DNA of 64,000 nt from Variovorax boronicumulans (GCF_019352895.1 NZ_JAAAFX010000001.1:1-64000); one strand, 5' to 3'. Numbered from the stretch's first letter, positions 1-9,184 are shown. Numbers and translations: made by a program. Notes: generated from the letters alone by a model not told the origin.

Positions 1-113
1 TTCATCCGGTTCGGGGTTTTGAGTGGATTGGGCGTTTGGCGATTTCCAGTCTCTCAAAACTTCTCCGGGTGAACACCCGAAACAACCTATTGGGCCTTCA
101 CACCTAGACCGCG

Positions 114-995
114 GTGCCGCTTTCCGCCTTCGCCCTGATCCTGCTGGCCGGGATCATTCACGCCAGCTGGAACATCGCCGCCAAGAAGGCCAATGGGGAC
201 GCGCGCTTCGCTTTCCAGACCAGCGTGCTGATGATGTTCGTCTGGGGCCCCGTGGGGCTGTGGCTGGGCTGGAACGTGGTGCCGCAGTGGGGCGCGAAGG
301 AGTGGGCCTTCATCGGGGTGAGCGGCGTGCTGCACGTGGTCTATTACGTCACGCTGCTGCGTGGCTACCGCAAGTCGGACCTCACGGTGGTGTACCCGCT
401 GGCGCGCGGCTCCGGTCCGCTGCTGTCCTCGCTGGTGGCCATTCTGTTCCTGGGCGAACGCATCAGCGTGGTGGGCCTGGTCGGCATCGTCGGTGTGGTG
501 CTGGGCGTGTTCCTGGTGGCGGGCGGTCCGCGGCTGTGGCGCGGCCCGCACGATGCGGCGCAGCGCGATCGCGTGCACAAGGGCATCCGCTACGGCATCC
601 TCACCGGCGCCTTCATCGCGGCCTACACCGTGGTCGACAGCTACGCGGTCAAGTTCCTCGCGATGTCGCCGATCCTGCTCGACTACTTCGGCAATCTGGT
701 GCGGATCGTGCTGCTGTTGCCCGTGGCCCTGCGCGATCGGCCCACCACCGTGCGGCTGTGGCGCGAGCAGTGGAAGTACGCGCTGTTGGTTGCCGCCATC
801 AGCCCGGTGTCCTATGTGCTGGTGCTGTACGCGGTGCAGCAGGCGCCGATCTCGCACGTGGCGCCCGCGCGCGAGGTCTCGATGCTTTTCGCCGCGCTGA
901 TCGGGGGGCACCTGCTGCGCGAAGGCGACCGCGTGCTGCGCCTGGTCGGCGCCTGCTTCATCGCCGTCGGCGTGATTGCGCTGGCCCTGGGATGA
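114..995 (+). CDS. EamA/DMT-family inner-membrane permease
   Basis: This 293-residue protein is almost entirely hydrophobic, with about ten membrane segments arranged as two EamA-like halves. The first begins at residue 5 (motif HASWNIAAKK) and the second near residue 155. The family exports or imports small metabolites; the substrate cannot be told from sequence. The start is GTG at 114, because an in-frame TAG at 105-107 blocks anything further upstream and the first membrane helix begins immediately. No clear ribosome-binding site is visible. The DUF429 gene follows 13 bp downstream and may be co-transcribed. Confidence 0.85.
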   Translation: MPLSAFALILLAGIIHASWNIAAKKANGDARFAFQTSVLMMFVWGPVGLWLGWNVVPQWGAKEWAFIGVSGVLHVVYYVTLLRGYRKSDLTVVYPLARGSGPLLSSLVAILFLGERISVVGLVGIVGVVLGVFLVAGGPRLWRGPHDAAQRDRVHKGIRYGILTGAFIAAYTVVDSYAVKFLAMSPILLDYFGNLVRIVLLLPVALRDRPTTVRLWREQWKYALLVAAISPVSYVLVLYAVQQAPISHVAPAREVSMLFAALIGGHLLREGDRVLRLVGACFIAVGVIALALG

Positions 996-1008
996 GGCGG
1001 GTGGGCCG

Positions 1009-1845
1009 ATGACGCCGCAGCTGCCCGTGCTGCTGGGCTGCGATTTTTCCAGTGCGCCCTCGGCCCGCAAGCCGATCGTGGTGGCGCTGGGGGCCGTGCG
1101 CGGTGCGCGCGTGACCCTGTCGAAGCTGCAGACCTTTGCCACGCTCGATGGCTGGGGCCAGTGGCTGCACGACACGCCAGCCTGGATCGGCGGCTTCGAT
1201 CTTCCCTTCGGCTTGCCGCGCGAGCTCGTCGAGCAACTGGGCTGGCCGCTGGAATGGCAGGCCTGCATGGCGCACTACGCGGGCCTCGACCGTGCCCAGA
1301 TCCGCGACGCCTTCGCGGCCTTCTGCGACGCGCGGCCGGTGGGCGGCAAGTTCGCGCACCGGCGCACCGACCTGCCGGCGGGCTCCAGCCCGTCGATGAA
1401 ATGGGTGAACCCGCCGGTGGCCTTCATGCTGCATGCGGGCGTGCCGCGGCTGCTGGCCGCCGGTGCTGCACTGCCGGGCCTGCATGCGGTGCCAGCGGCG
1501 ACGCGCATCGCGCTCGAGGCCTACCCCGGCCTGCTGGCGCGCGAACTGATCGGCCGGCGCAGCTACAAGAGCGACGACGTCGCGCGCCAGGACACCGAGC
1601 GCTGGGTGGCGCGCGCCGATCTGCTCTCGGCGCTGGAGCGTGGCGCGACCCGGCTCGACCTGCGGCTGTCGCTCACGCATGCACAGCGCGACCAGCTGCT
1701 GGCGGATGCGCGCGGCGATGCGCTCGATGCGGTGCTGTGCCTGGTCCAGGCGGCCTGGGCATCGCGGCATGCGGACACCGCCGGGCCGGGCTTCGGCTTG
1801 CCCGCCGATCTCGATCCGCTCGAGGGCTGGATCGTCAGCGCCTGA
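1009..1845 (+). CDS. DUF429 domain-containing protein
   Basis: A 278-residue soluble protein of the DUF429 family, whose members have an RNase-H-like nuclease fold of unproven function. The N-terminus has the expected acidic strand (LLGCDFSSAPSARKP) and a second conserved acidic block (WIGGFDLPFGLP, about residue 60). I place the start at ATG 1009, 13 bp after the permease stop; an earlier in-frame ATG at 976 lies inside the permease gene and adds 11 non-conserved residues. No signal peptide or membrane segment is seen. Confidence 0.8.
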   Translation: MTPQLPVLLGCDFSSAPSARKPIVVALGAVRGARVTLSKLQTFATLDGWGQWLHDTPAWIGGFDLPFGLPRELVEQLGWPLEWQACMAHYAGLDRAQIRDAFAAFCDARPVGGKFAHRRTDLPAGSSPSMKWVNPPVAFMLHAGVPRLLAAGAALPGLHAVPAATRIALEAYPGLLARELIGRRSYKSDDVARQDTERWVARADLLSALERGATRLDLRLSLTHAQRDQLLADARGDALDAVLCLVQAAWASRHADTAGPGFGLPADLDPLEGWIVSA

Positions 1846-1965
1846 CGCTGCACCGTCCTACAGGGGCTTGAGGCAATGGCGACGGTGCCGGTCGTCGGCG
1901 CGGGATCAGAGTGACTTCAGTCGTCTCGATGAGGCGCTTTCTTCCAACTCTCCGAAAGGCAAATC

Positions 1966-2163
1966 ATGAACAAGGATCAAGTCGCAGGCCGTGTGGACCA
2001 AGCCAAGGGCAAGGTCAAGGAAGTGGCCGGCCGCGTGGTGGGCAACGAGTCGCTCGAAGCCGAAGGCGCTGCGGAAAAGGTCGCCGGCAAGGTGCAGAGC
2101 ACCTATGGCGACGTCAAGGAAAAGACCAAGGACGCCATCAAGGATGGTGCCAACAAGCTTTGA
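1966..2163 (+). CDS. CsbD family stress-response protein
   Basis: A 65-residue, highly charged Lys/Glu/Ala-rich protein with the CsbD pattern (MNKDQVAGRVDQAKGKVKE, then a second GxVxxxYGDVKEK repeat). CsbD proteins are small hydrophilic proteins induced by general stress; their molecular role is unknown. An AAAGGC element sits 7 bases upstream of the ATG. It precedes a BON-domain lipoprotein and a YqjD/YqjE-like group, which together suggest an envelope-stress neighbourhood. Confidence 0.9.
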   Translation: MNKDQVAGRVDQAKGKVKEVAGRVVGNESLEAEGAAEKVAGKVQSTYGDVKEKTKDAIKDGANKL

Positions 2164-2172
2164 GTTCACGAC

Positions 2173-2189
2173 GGGCCCCGACGGGGCCC
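2173..2189 (+). terminator. Hairpin downstream of csbD (weak terminator candidate)
   Basis: Perfect 7-bp stem (GGGCCCC/GGGGCCC) with a GAC loop, starting 9 bases after the csbD stop. There is no T-run after it, only TGTCT, so it may be an mRNA-stabilising or attenuating hairpin rather than a true intrinsic terminator. Confidence 0.35.
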
Positions 2190-2209
2190 CTGTCTGAAGG
2201 GGTATGGTC

Positions 2210-2725
2210 ATGAATACTTCGATGCACAGGGCGCCACACGGGCGCCTGCCGGGCCTGGCACGCTTTGCGTTGCTGGGCCTTTTGCTCGCGCTGGCGGCCT
2301 GCGACAAGGCCGACGAACGCAGTGCGGGCGAGAAGGTGGATTCGGCGATCGCGCGCACTCAGCAGGCCGCGACCGAAGCGGCGGCGCGCACGGAAGCCCT
2401 GGCGCGCGAGGCCGGAGCCAAGGTGAAGGCGTCCGAGCCGGCCATGCAGCAGGGTCTGGACAAGATCAAGGAAGCCGCCAGGGAAACCGGCGCGGCCGTG
2501 TCGGCCGGCGTGAGTGACGCCACCATCACGGCCAGCGTGTCGGCCGGTTTGGCCAAGGATCCGGCCTTGAGCGCTACCCGCATCGACGTCGACACCCAGG
2601 GCGGTACCGTCACCTTGCGCGGGCCGGCACCGAGTACCGAGGCGAAGGCGCGGGCGGAAACCATCGCGCGAGCCGTGAACGGCGTGAGCAAGGTCGACAA
2701 CCAGCTGGAAGTGCGGGCGATGTAG
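2210..2725 (+). CDS. BON domain-containing lipoprotein
   Basis: About 171 residues. The N-terminus is a lipoprotein signal peptide with lipobox LAAC, so the mature protein starts at a lipidated Cys. A central Ala/Glu/Lys-rich helical region (about residues 30-95) is followed by a C-terminal BON domain (DATITASVSAGLAKDP through VDNQLEVRAM), a fold thought to bind phospholipid surfaces, as in OsmY. The start is ATG 2210, with AAGGGG about 7 bases upstream; the ATG at 2204 is too close to that site. It is followed by a strong terminator. Confidence 0.85.
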   Translation: MNTSMHRAPHGRLPGLARFALLGLLLALAACDKADERSAGEKVDSAIARTQQAATEAAARTEALAREAGAKVKASEPAMQQGLDKIKEAARETGAAVSAGVSDATITASVSAGLAKDPALSATRIDVDTQGGTVTLRGPAPSTEAKARAETIARAVNGVSKVDNQLEVRAM

Positions 2726-2755
2726 GAGCGGGTGCGCACACCGCCATCGCAAAGC

Positions 2756-2783
2756 AAAAAACCCGGCCTGCGCCGGGTTTTTT
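2756..2783. terminator. Bidirectional intrinsic terminator
   Basis: A-run, CCCGGC stem, short loop, GCCGGG stem, then six T. The symmetrical A and T tracts let it serve both the BON lipoprotein gene (+) and the convergent gene ending at 2801 (-). Confidence 0.85.
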
Positions 2784-2800
2784 GATGGATGCTGCATGCC

Positions 2801-3256
2801 TCAACGCCTGTCGTCGTCGCGCTGCATCAGCGTGGTGACCATGTCGGCCACATCGGAGGTCTTGAGCAGCATGGCCAGCACTGCGGTGACCGACAGCAGT
2901 CGCCACGGCTTGACCAGCACTACCAGTGCACCGGTGCCGGCCGCCACGGCCATCAGCCGGCCGGGGCGTTCCTCGGCAAAGCGCTGCAGCACCGGGCGGG
3001 CCAGCTGGCACGCGGCGTTGGCCGGATGTCGTCGCCACCAACGCACGGCGACGCTGCGGCTCATGTCCAGCCAGGGCAGGTCGTGCAGCGAGAACGCGCT
3101 GGCCGTGGAATGGCCGGTGCGCAAGGCAGAGGCTTCAGCAGCTTCCAGGGGCGCATCGTAGGCTTCGTCTGGAACAGGGGCGGGCTGCCGGAACAGCGCA
3201 CGCCGAGACAGCGCCAGGCGCTGCTGCGGTGTCAGGGCATCACGGTCAATCGCCAC
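2801..3256 (-). CDS. YqjK-like small membrane-associated protein
   Basis: About 151 residues with no recognised enzymatic motif. The C-terminal third is hydrophobic (MAVAAGTGALVVLVKPWRLL and following), giving one or two membrane segments before a charged tail. It is third in a same-strand set after a YqjD-like and a YqjE-like gene, so I infer a YqjK-type role. The start is GTG 3256: GGAGG lies 5 bases upstream and the start overlaps the previous stop by 11 bases. An ATG at 3274 is the alternative. Confidence 0.65.
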   Translation of the reverse strand: MAIDRDALTPQQRLALSRRALFRQPAPVPDEAYDAPLEAAEASALRTGHSTASAFSLHDLPWLDMSRSVAVRWWRRHPANAACQLARPVLQRFAEERPGRLMAVAAGTGALVVLVKPWRLLSVTAVLAMLLKTSDVADMVTTLMQRDDDRR

Positions 3257-3626
3257 GGCGACCTCCGGCGGCATGCAGCGCACGCAGGTCTTCGTCGAAC
3301 TGTGCGCGGACCTCGGCCAGGCCGTTCCAGGCAAGAGGGCGGCAGGCGATCCAGCCCGCGATCACGGCGATGAACAGTGATCCTGCGGGTATGGCGACCA
3401 GCGTCCAGTGGAAACGTCCTTCCATGCCGTAGAGCATGGCGGCCACGCCGGCCAGGCCGAGCGCCAGCAGCAGCCCGATGGCTGCGACCACGCCGGCGGC
3501 AATGCGCGCGCCCAGACCGCGCCCGGCCTGTGCGGCTTCGAGCTTGATCAGGGCGGCGTAGTTGCCGACGTGTTCGGCGATGAGCTCCGGATGCCCGAGC
3601 ACCGTTGCATAGAGGGGATGAAGCAT
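3246..3626 (-). CDS. Phage holin family / YqjE-like membrane protein
   Basis: A 126-residue protein with two strong membrane helices (about residues 40-65 and 75-97) between charged termini, matching the holin-superfamily/YqjE family. The family name is misleading: this is a chromosomal inner-membrane protein usually found beside YqjD, not part of a prophage. It overlaps the downstream gene and follows the YqjD-like gene by about 40 bp. Confidence 0.75.
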   Translation of the reverse strand: MLHPLYATVLGHPELIAEHVGNYAALIKLEAAQAGRGLGARIAAGVVAAIGLLLALGLAGVAAMLYGMEGRFHWTLVAIPAGSLFIAVIAGWIACRPLAWNGLAEVRAQFDEDLRALHAAGGRRGD

Positions 3627-3665
3627 GGTGCGCGAGCGGGGACTGGGTCAGCAGCCGTCAGGGGC

Positions 3666-4040
3666 TCAGTAGTCGTCCCGGTTGCCGCGGCGGCTGGCGA
3701 GCACGATCAGCGCGGTGATGGCAGCGCCTGCGGCAGCGGCGATCAGCACCGAGCGCACGGGCTGGTCGGAGATGTACTTGCCGGTCACGTCGGCAGCCTG
3801 CTCCAGGCGGCGCTGCGCGCGTGCGCTGGTGGTCGAGGCGGCATCCAGACCGCGCTGCACGGCCTGCTGCACGCGGGCCGCGATCTGTTCGACGCTGGGC
3901 TCGGCCTCGCGGCGCAGGTCGCGCACCTTCTCGCCCGCGGCGTTCACGGCGTTCTGGGCGTAAGCGCGGGTCGACTCGATGGCGTCGTTGGCGGTGCGGC
4001 TGGCTTCGTCGGCGAGTTGCGATGCGGTCTTCGTGTTCAT
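3666..4040 (-). CDS. DUF883 (ElaB/YqjD/YgaM-like) protein
   Basis: About 124 residues. A long amphipathic helical region rich in Ala, Glu, Arg and Gln (residues 1-85) is followed by one C-terminal membrane helix (SVLIAAAAGAAITALIVLAS) and an Arg-rich tail. This is the YqjD/ElaB layout; those proteins are tail-anchored to the inner membrane and can associate with ribosomes in E. coli. The start is ATG 4040 with AAGGA about 8 bases upstream; the open frame extends further but without support. Confidence 0.8.
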   Translation of the reverse strand: MNTKTASQLADEASRTANDAIESTRAYAQNAVNAAGEKVRDLRREAEPSVEQIAARVQQAVQRGLDAASTTSARAQRRLEQAADVTGKYISDQPVRSVLIAAAAGAAITALIVLASRRGNRDDY

Positions 4041-4210
4041 GGAAGTGATCCTTTCTGGGAGATTGAGCTCTTGGCCTGCCCATCGTAACGGCGTCCGCTC
4101 GACGCTGGAAGGCATCGGTGGGCCGTTGTGGGCAGCTTGGAGTCAACCTTAGCGAGGCCACTCGCGCCGGCGTGTCAGCAGCCGTGCGCGGGGCTCGTAG
4201 GAGAGCAGCG

Positions 4211-5590
4211 TCAGCGTTCCGGCGGCACGCTGGCCGCCGGCGGTGTCGCGACGACGCGGCGAACCGGCAGCATGGCCGTGAGCCGGGTCCCGTTGCCGGG
4301 CGTGGACGCCACCGTGAGCTTGCCTTGTGCCGCTTCGACCCGGTGGCGCATGCCGGCCAGGCCGTGGGTGGAAGGGCGCGCGCGCTGGGTGTCGAAACCC
4401 TGGCCGTTGTCGGTCACTTCGACGATCACGTGGTTGCCGTAGTTCTTCATCACGATGGTGGCCTCGGTGGCCTCCGCGTACTTGCCGATGTTGGTCAGGC
4501 TCTCCTGCACCATCCGGTAGATGGTGAGCTGCCGGGCTTCGTCGAGCACCGACGGTTCGAGCGACATCTCGATCTGCAGGCCGGAGCGGTCGGCGAATTC
4601 GCGGCCCAGGATTTCCAGCGAGGCGACCAGCCCCAGGTTGGAGAGCGAAGAAGGGCGCAGGTCCTCGATGATCCGCCGCTTGAGCGCGATGCCGCTGTTG
4701 AGAAGCTCCGTGAGATGCTGCAGGCGCTGGATCGCATCGGGCGTGTCGGCCAGGCGCGACTTGAGCCGGGCGACGTCGAGCTTGGCTGCCGTGAGCAGCG
4801 AGCCGAGTTCGTCGTGCAGCTCGCGCGCCAGGTAGCCACGTTCGGTTTCGCGCACTTCCTGCAGGTGGGTGGCCAGTTCGGCCAGCGACGCGGTGCGTTC
4901 CTGCACCTCTGTTTCGAGTGCATTGCGTTCGCGCTGCAGCGCCTCCTGCTGGCGCTCGCCCGCCGATCGCAGGGCATGGCTCTGGCGCAGATAGAGGTAG
5001 AAGGCGAGCAGTGCGGCCAGCGCGACGATGGCGATGCCGACGCGGGCCAGCTGCAACGATCGCGCGATCTGCACCTGGCCGAGCGCCATGGCGGCATCGT
5101 TGCTGTTGACCAGCGCACTGGCCTGGGCCCGGATGGCCTCCATCTCCTCGCGGCCCACATCGGTGGTGATGACGAACTTCCAGGCGTCGTCGTTGCCGTT
5201 CTGGCGCAGGCGGACGCTCATGTCCATCTCGGCCAGCTTGCGTGCCACGTGGGTCGACAACACCGCCAGCTTGGCACTGTCGTCGGGCCGGTCGGCATAC
5301 AGGGCGCGCAGCAGGTGGAGCTGGCCATCGACCTGGCGGATGGCGTTGTCGTACGGCTCGCGGTAGTGGGCCTCGCCGGTCAGCAGGTAGCCGCGCTGGC
5401 CGGTTTCCGCATCGACCACGTTCTGCAGCAGCAGGTTGAGGGCCACCCGCATGCGCTGGGTCTGGCCGACTTCTTCCAGGGCGCGGGTCGATTGGCGAAA
5501 TCCGGCCTCGTTGATGCCCACGAGCATCACCGCCGCCAGCAGGGCCAGGGTCAGGCTCAAGGCCATCTTGGGAAAAGCTAACCAACGCAT
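4211..5590 (-). CDS. CHASE3-type sensor histidine kinase (NarX/DegS-like)
   Basis: A 459-residue membrane kinase. TM1 is at residues 8-27, a periplasmic CHASE3-like helical sensor (DAETGQRGYLLTG) follows, and TM2 is near 183-201. A coiled coil leads into a HisKA_3 dimerisation domain with the phospho-acceptor in ARELHDELG (His259). The ATPase domain shows the N-box (QESLTNIGKYAE), G1 (DNGQGF) and G2 (GLAGMRHRV). It diverges from the LuxR-type regulator at 5699, its probable partner, across 108 bp. The ligand is unknown. Confidence 0.92.
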   Translation of the reverse strand: MRWLAFPKMALSLTLALLAAVMLVGINEAGFRQSTRALEEVGQTQRMRVALNLLLQNVVDAETGQRGYLLTGEAHYREPYDNAIRQVDGQLHLLRALYADRPDDSAKLAVLSTHVARKLAEMDMSVRLRQNGNDDAWKFVITTDVGREEMEAIRAQASALVNSNDAAMALGQVQIARSLQLARVGIAIVALAALLAFYLYLRQSHALRSAGERQQEALQRERNALETEVQERTASLAELATHLQEVRETERGYLARELHDELGSLLTAAKLDVARLKSRLADTPDAIQRLQHLTELLNSGIALKRRIIEDLRPSSLSNLGLVASLEILGREFADRSGLQIEMSLEPSVLDEARQLTIYRMVQESLTNIGKYAEATEATIVMKNYGNHVIVEVTDNGQGFDTQRARPSTHGLAGMRHRVEAAQGKLTVASTPGNGTRLTAMLPVRRVVATPPAASVPPER

Positions 5591-5698
5591 GTAGAGGCTT
5601 CCGCTGACGGTCCTGTGATCAATTTCGTGAATAATCGATGCCGTTCAGGGAACGATATATCGCGACTTACGAGTGCGCGACAACAAAGAGGATGACAG

Positions 5699-6331
5699 AT
5701 GATCAAGATCGGAATTGTGGATGACCACGCCATCGTTCGGTCCGGCTTGCGGCAGTTTTTCTCCGAGCATGTGGATTTGCGCGTCGTAGGCGAGGCGGGA
5801 ACCGGGCGCGAGGCGATCGAACTGGTGCGCACGACGGAGTTGGACGTGCTGGTGATGGACCTCTCCATGCCCGGCCAGAGCGGCATCGATGCGCTCGCGA
5901 TGATTCGCGCCAAGGCGCCGGATGTCGGCATCCTGATCCTCAGTGGCTACCCCGAGGAGCACTATGCGATGAACCTGATCCGTCAGGGCGCGAGCGGCTA
6001 CCTCAACAAGGAGTGCGAGCCGATCGAGATCGTGAATGCGATCCGTACCGTCTCGCTGGGCCGCCGCTACATCACGCCGGCCGTGGCCGAATTGCTGGCA
6101 CGCCAACTCGACCGCAAGGACGATGCGGCACCGCACGAACAGCTGTCGGAGCGCGAGTTCCAGGTGTTCCTGAAGCTCGCCAAGGGCGAGACGGCGGGCG
6201 ACATCGCCAAGACGCTGTCGCTGTCGGTGAAGACCGTGAGCACCTACCGCACCCGGCTGATGGAGAAGATGAACCTCTCCTCGAACAGCGACCTGACCTA
6301 CTACGCGCTGAAGAACAAGCTCATCGACTGA
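5699..6331 (+). CDS. NarL/FixJ-type response regulator
   Basis: A 210-residue two-domain regulator. The receiver domain has the acidic pair (VDDH), phospho-acceptor Asp54 (VMDLSMPG) and conserved Lys near 104. A C-terminal LuxR helix-turn-helix covers about residues 145-205 (LSEREFQVFLKLAKGE, then LSVKTVSTYRTRLMEKM). A GAGG element lies upstream of the ATG. Together with the divergent kinase it forms a two-component system with unknown targets. Confidence 0.93.
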   Translation: MIKIGIVDDHAIVRSGLRQFFSEHVDLRVVGEAGTGREAIELVRTTELDVLVMDLSMPGQSGIDALAMIRAKAPDVGILILSGYPEEHYAMNLIRQGASGYLNKECEPIEIVNAIRTVSLGRRYITPAVAELLARQLDRKDDAAPHEQLSEREFQVFLKLAKGETAGDIAKTLSLSVKTVSTYRTRLMEKMNLSSNSDLTYYALKNKLID

Positions 6332-6400
6332 TCCCCACCGCCGTCCGCTGTCGCCCGGATCGGGCGATGCGGCGACGGTGCAGCGCATCGGTGCCACCGT

Positions 6401-6805
6401 TCAGGAGGGAGCGCTTCCGTACAGGCGCGCGACCGCTTGCGCGGCGCAGAAGTCGATCAGCGCTTCGATCTCGTTGGATTTGTCGAACACCGCATCCGCG
6501 CCCAACTGCGCGCAGCGCGTGCGGATGTCCGGTGTGGCGTAGTTGCTGAGAACCACCACTTTCTGATGGGGCTGGCGCGTCGCGCAAGCCTGCAGAACCC
6601 CCAGCCCGCTGCCTTGCTTGAGGAACAGGTCGACGATGACCAGTTCCCAGGCGTCCTGGTGGGCGACCAGCCAGTCCCTGGCCTCGCTCTCGGCTTCGGC
6701 ATGGCCGATGGCCTCGACCGGTGCGAGTTCTTCCAGTGCCCCGACCAGATTCTCCCGGATGGTGACGTTGTCTTCGACGATGTAGGTTTTCAATCTCGTT
6801 GCCAT
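6401..6805 (-). CDS. Receiver-only response regulator
   Basis: About 134 residues containing only a CheY-like receiver (YIVEDN, phospho-acceptor Asp59 in VIVDLFLKQGSG, Lys in DAVFDKSNE), with no output domain. It could act as a phosphate sink or a protein-interaction switch for the adjacent kinase. The start is ATG 6805, where receiver homology begins; an ATG at 6850 would add 15 unconserved residues. The gene is convergent with the NarL-type regulator. Confidence 0.8.
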   Translation of the reverse strand: MATRLKTYIVEDNVTIRENLVGALEELAPVEAIGHAEAESEARDWLVAHQDAWELVIVDLFLKQGSGLGVLQACATRQPHQKVVVLSNYATPDIRTRCAQLGADAVFDKSNEIEALIDFCAAQAVARLYGSAPS

Positions 6806-7123
6806 CTCGACAGGCTCACTCTCCCGCCCGTCGCGCTGGCGATTCGCCATGATGCAGGCATGTGTCATCGTAGAGCCCACGGCAAGGGCCCATGCAAGCA
6901 CGAGCGGGCGGACCTTGTAGGCGCAATCCCACTTCGGACTTCGGCTGGGCGCGAGCCGTAGGCCGCTGCTCACACGGGCTGACTTGTCGGGCCGACCCGG
7001 GCCCGTGGCTTTGCCGTTTAGGCTGGCGCTCTGAATGGCGGCACGGCGCGTGGAAGCCTGGCCTCGGCACCGGCCGCGAACCCGCCATCAGCACCCCATA
7101 GGCCCCTTACGGAGATTGATCCC
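6806..7123. other. 318-bp intergenic region
   Basis: Separates the divergent receiver-only regulator and AsmA gene. I see no conserved protein frame and no terminator. The AsmA ribosome-binding site (GGAG, about 9 bases before 7124) is at its right end. Promoters for both genes presumably lie here but none is clear enough to call. Confidence 0.5.
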
Positions 7124-9154
7124 ATGCAAGACAAGCAGCAGGGCAGAAGAAGAAGCTGGGCCTTTCGCATCGCAACGGCATGCGTGGCCTTGCTCGCGGT
7201 GCTGGTCCTGGTCGTGATGTTCTTTCCATGGGACATGCTGCGAGGTCCGGTCAATCGCTACGTGAGTGAGAAGACCGGCCGGACCTTCGCGATCACCCGC
7301 CACCTCGACGTCGATCTCGGCTGGCGCAGCGCCACCGTCAAGCTCGACGGCATCGAGTTCGCCAATCCGGCCTGGGCGCGCGACCCTTATCTGGTGCGTG
7401 CCGAGCGCGCGGAACTCGACCTGAGGATCTGGCCACTGCTTCGTGGCAAGGTGGTCATGCCGCGCCTGATGATGGTCGCGCCAGCGGTGGGCCTGCAGAT
7501 GGAGAAAGACGGCCGCCGGACCTGGGCGCTCGGCAAGGACACCGCGGACGAGGGCTCCGTGCCGACCATCGGGCAGATCCAGGTCGACAAGGGCAGCGTC
7601 GACTTTCTGGCCGAACACCTGGGCGTGGACCTGCATGCCGAGGTGGCGTACGACAGCAGCAAGGGCGAGATGCCCCTGAGCTACCGCATCAAGGGCCGCT
7701 ACCAGCGCCAGCCGCTGACGGCGCAAGGGCGTACCGGCAACGTGATGCAGCTCACCGCCACCGGGCCTGGCCAGCCGCCCTTCCCGCTGGAGATCGAGGC
7801 GCGCGCGGGCCAGACGCGGCTCAAGGCCGCGGGCACGGTCGCGACGCTCAGCGGCCTCGACGGCATCGATGCGAGCTTCGATCTGCGCGGCCAGAGCCTG
7901 GGCGACCTCTACGGCCTGCTCGGCATCGCGCTGCCGCAGACCTCGCCCTACGCCCTCAGCGGCCAGCTCGGCAAGCGCGCGAGCCTGTGGGAGGTCAAGG
8001 GCCTGAAGGGCAAGCTGGGCCTGTCCGACATCGGCGGCGACATGCAGTTCAACCAGGGCACCAAGGTGCCCACGCTGTCGGGCACGCTGCGCTCGCAGGT
8101 GATGGACATGGACGACCTGGGCCCGCTGATCGGCCTGCCGCCCACGGCGCGCTCGGCCAATGCGGTGGAGGGCGTCGCGCCGCCGCCGACCGTGACGCAG
8201 GTCAAGCGGCCCCAGCGCAACGGCCAGGACAAGGTGCTGCCGACCGCCACGCTGGACTTCGAGCGCCTGGGCGCCATGAACGCCGACGTGCGCTACAGCG
8301 CCGACCGGATCCGCAACGTGCGCGACGTGCCGCTGGACAAGGGCAGCGTGCACGTGAAGCTGCAGGACCGCGTGCTCACGCTCGACCCCCTAGACCTGGG
8401 GGTGGCCGCCGGCAAGATGGTCGGCGCCATCCGCATCGATGCGGCAAAGAACCCGGCCGACATCCGGGCCTCGCTCGATCTGCGCGGCATGCAGCTGGCC
8501 CGCCTGTTCCCCAAGCTCGAGACCACGGGCAACAGCGTGGGCAAGTTCGGCGGTCGCCTCAATCTCTCGGGGTCGGGCAATTCGGTGGCCAGCTGGCTCG
8601 GCGGGGCCTCGGGCGACGTCGCGGTGCTCTCGGGCAGTGGCCAGTTCGGCAACCTGCTGCCCGTGTTCGCAACCCTCGTCGGGGGCGACATCATCAAGTT
8701 CCTGCTGCGCGGCGACCGCAATGTCGAATTGCGCTGCGCGGCCGTGGCCTTCGACGTCAACAAGGGCCTGATGACCGGGCGCACGCTGGTGGTCGACACG
8801 ACCAATGCGCTGTTCACCGCCACCGGGCAGGCCAATCTGGCCAACGAGACGCTCGACTTCGTGATCCATCCGGAGCCCAAGAGCAAGAGCATCCTCTCGA
8901 TCCGCACACCGCTGGTCGTCGGCGGCACCTTCGGCGACCCGAAGGGCGGCGTCGAGGTCGCGCCGCTGGCCGGACGCGGCCTGGCGGCCCTGGCGCTCGG
9001 CGCGATCAATCCGCTGCTGGCGCTGGCCGCGACCATCGAGACCGGGCCGGGCGAGGATTCGGACTGCAAGGGCGTGCTGGCGGATGCGAACCGCCCGACC
9101 GCAGGCGCCGCCGCCAATGGCGCGGCGCGGGCCAAGGGCGCCAAGCAGCCCTGA
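7124..9154 (+). CDS. AsmA family protein
   Basis: A 676-residue protein with an uncleaved N-terminal membrane anchor (about residues 14-38) and a long beta-rich periplasmic part. The AsmA N-terminal signature follows the anchor (VNRYVSEKTGRTFAITRHLD). The C-terminal AsmA region holds GSGNSVASWLGGASGDVAV and VIHPEPKSKSI. AsmA-like proteins are elongated envelope proteins implicated in phospholipid transport between membranes. The C-terminal 40 residues are low-complexity Ala/Gly/Lys. Confidence 0.88.
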   Translation: MQDKQQGRRRSWAFRIATACVALLAVLVLVVMFFPWDMLRGPVNRYVSEKTGRTFAITRHLDVDLGWRSATVKLDGIEFANPAWARDPYLVRAERAELDLRIWPLLRGKVVMPRLMMVAPAVGLQMEKDGRRTWALGKDTADEGSVPTIGQIQVDKGSVDFLAEHLGVDLHAEVAYDSSKGEMPLSYRIKGRYQRQPLTAQGRTGNVMQLTATGPGQPPFPLEIEARAGQTRLKAAGTVATLSGLDGIDASFDLRGQSLGDLYGLLGIALPQTSPYALSGQLGKRASLWEVKGLKGKLGLSDIGGDMQFNQGTKVPTLSGTLRSQVMDMDDLGPLIGLPPTARSANAVEGVAPPPTVTQVKRPQRNGQDKVLPTATLDFERLGAMNADVRYSADRIRNVRDVPLDKGSVHVKLQDRVLTLDPLDLGVAAGKMVGAIRIDAAKNPADIRASLDLRGMQLARLFPKLETTGNSVGKFGGRLNLSGSGNSVASWLGGASGDVAVLSGSGQFGNLLPVFATLVGGDIIKFLLRGDRNVELRCAAVAFDVNKGLMTGRTLVVDTTNALFTATGQANLANETLDFVIHPEPKSKSILSIRTPLVVGGTFGDPKGGVEVAPLAGRGLAALALGAINPLLALAATIETGPGEDSDCKGVLADANRPTAGAAANGAARAKGAKQP

Positions 9155-9184
9155 GCGCGACGAGAGGAAGGGCGCCGCCTGGCC

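Noticed and set aside
3246..3626. Prophage holin
   Set aside because: The protein belongs to the holin-named YqjE-like family but has no lysin, spanin or phage structural genes nearby and sits beside a YqjD-like gene.
4118..5581. 487-codon open frame opposite the histidine kinase
   Set aside because: The kinase has all its catalytic boxes; the antisense product has no recognisable domain.
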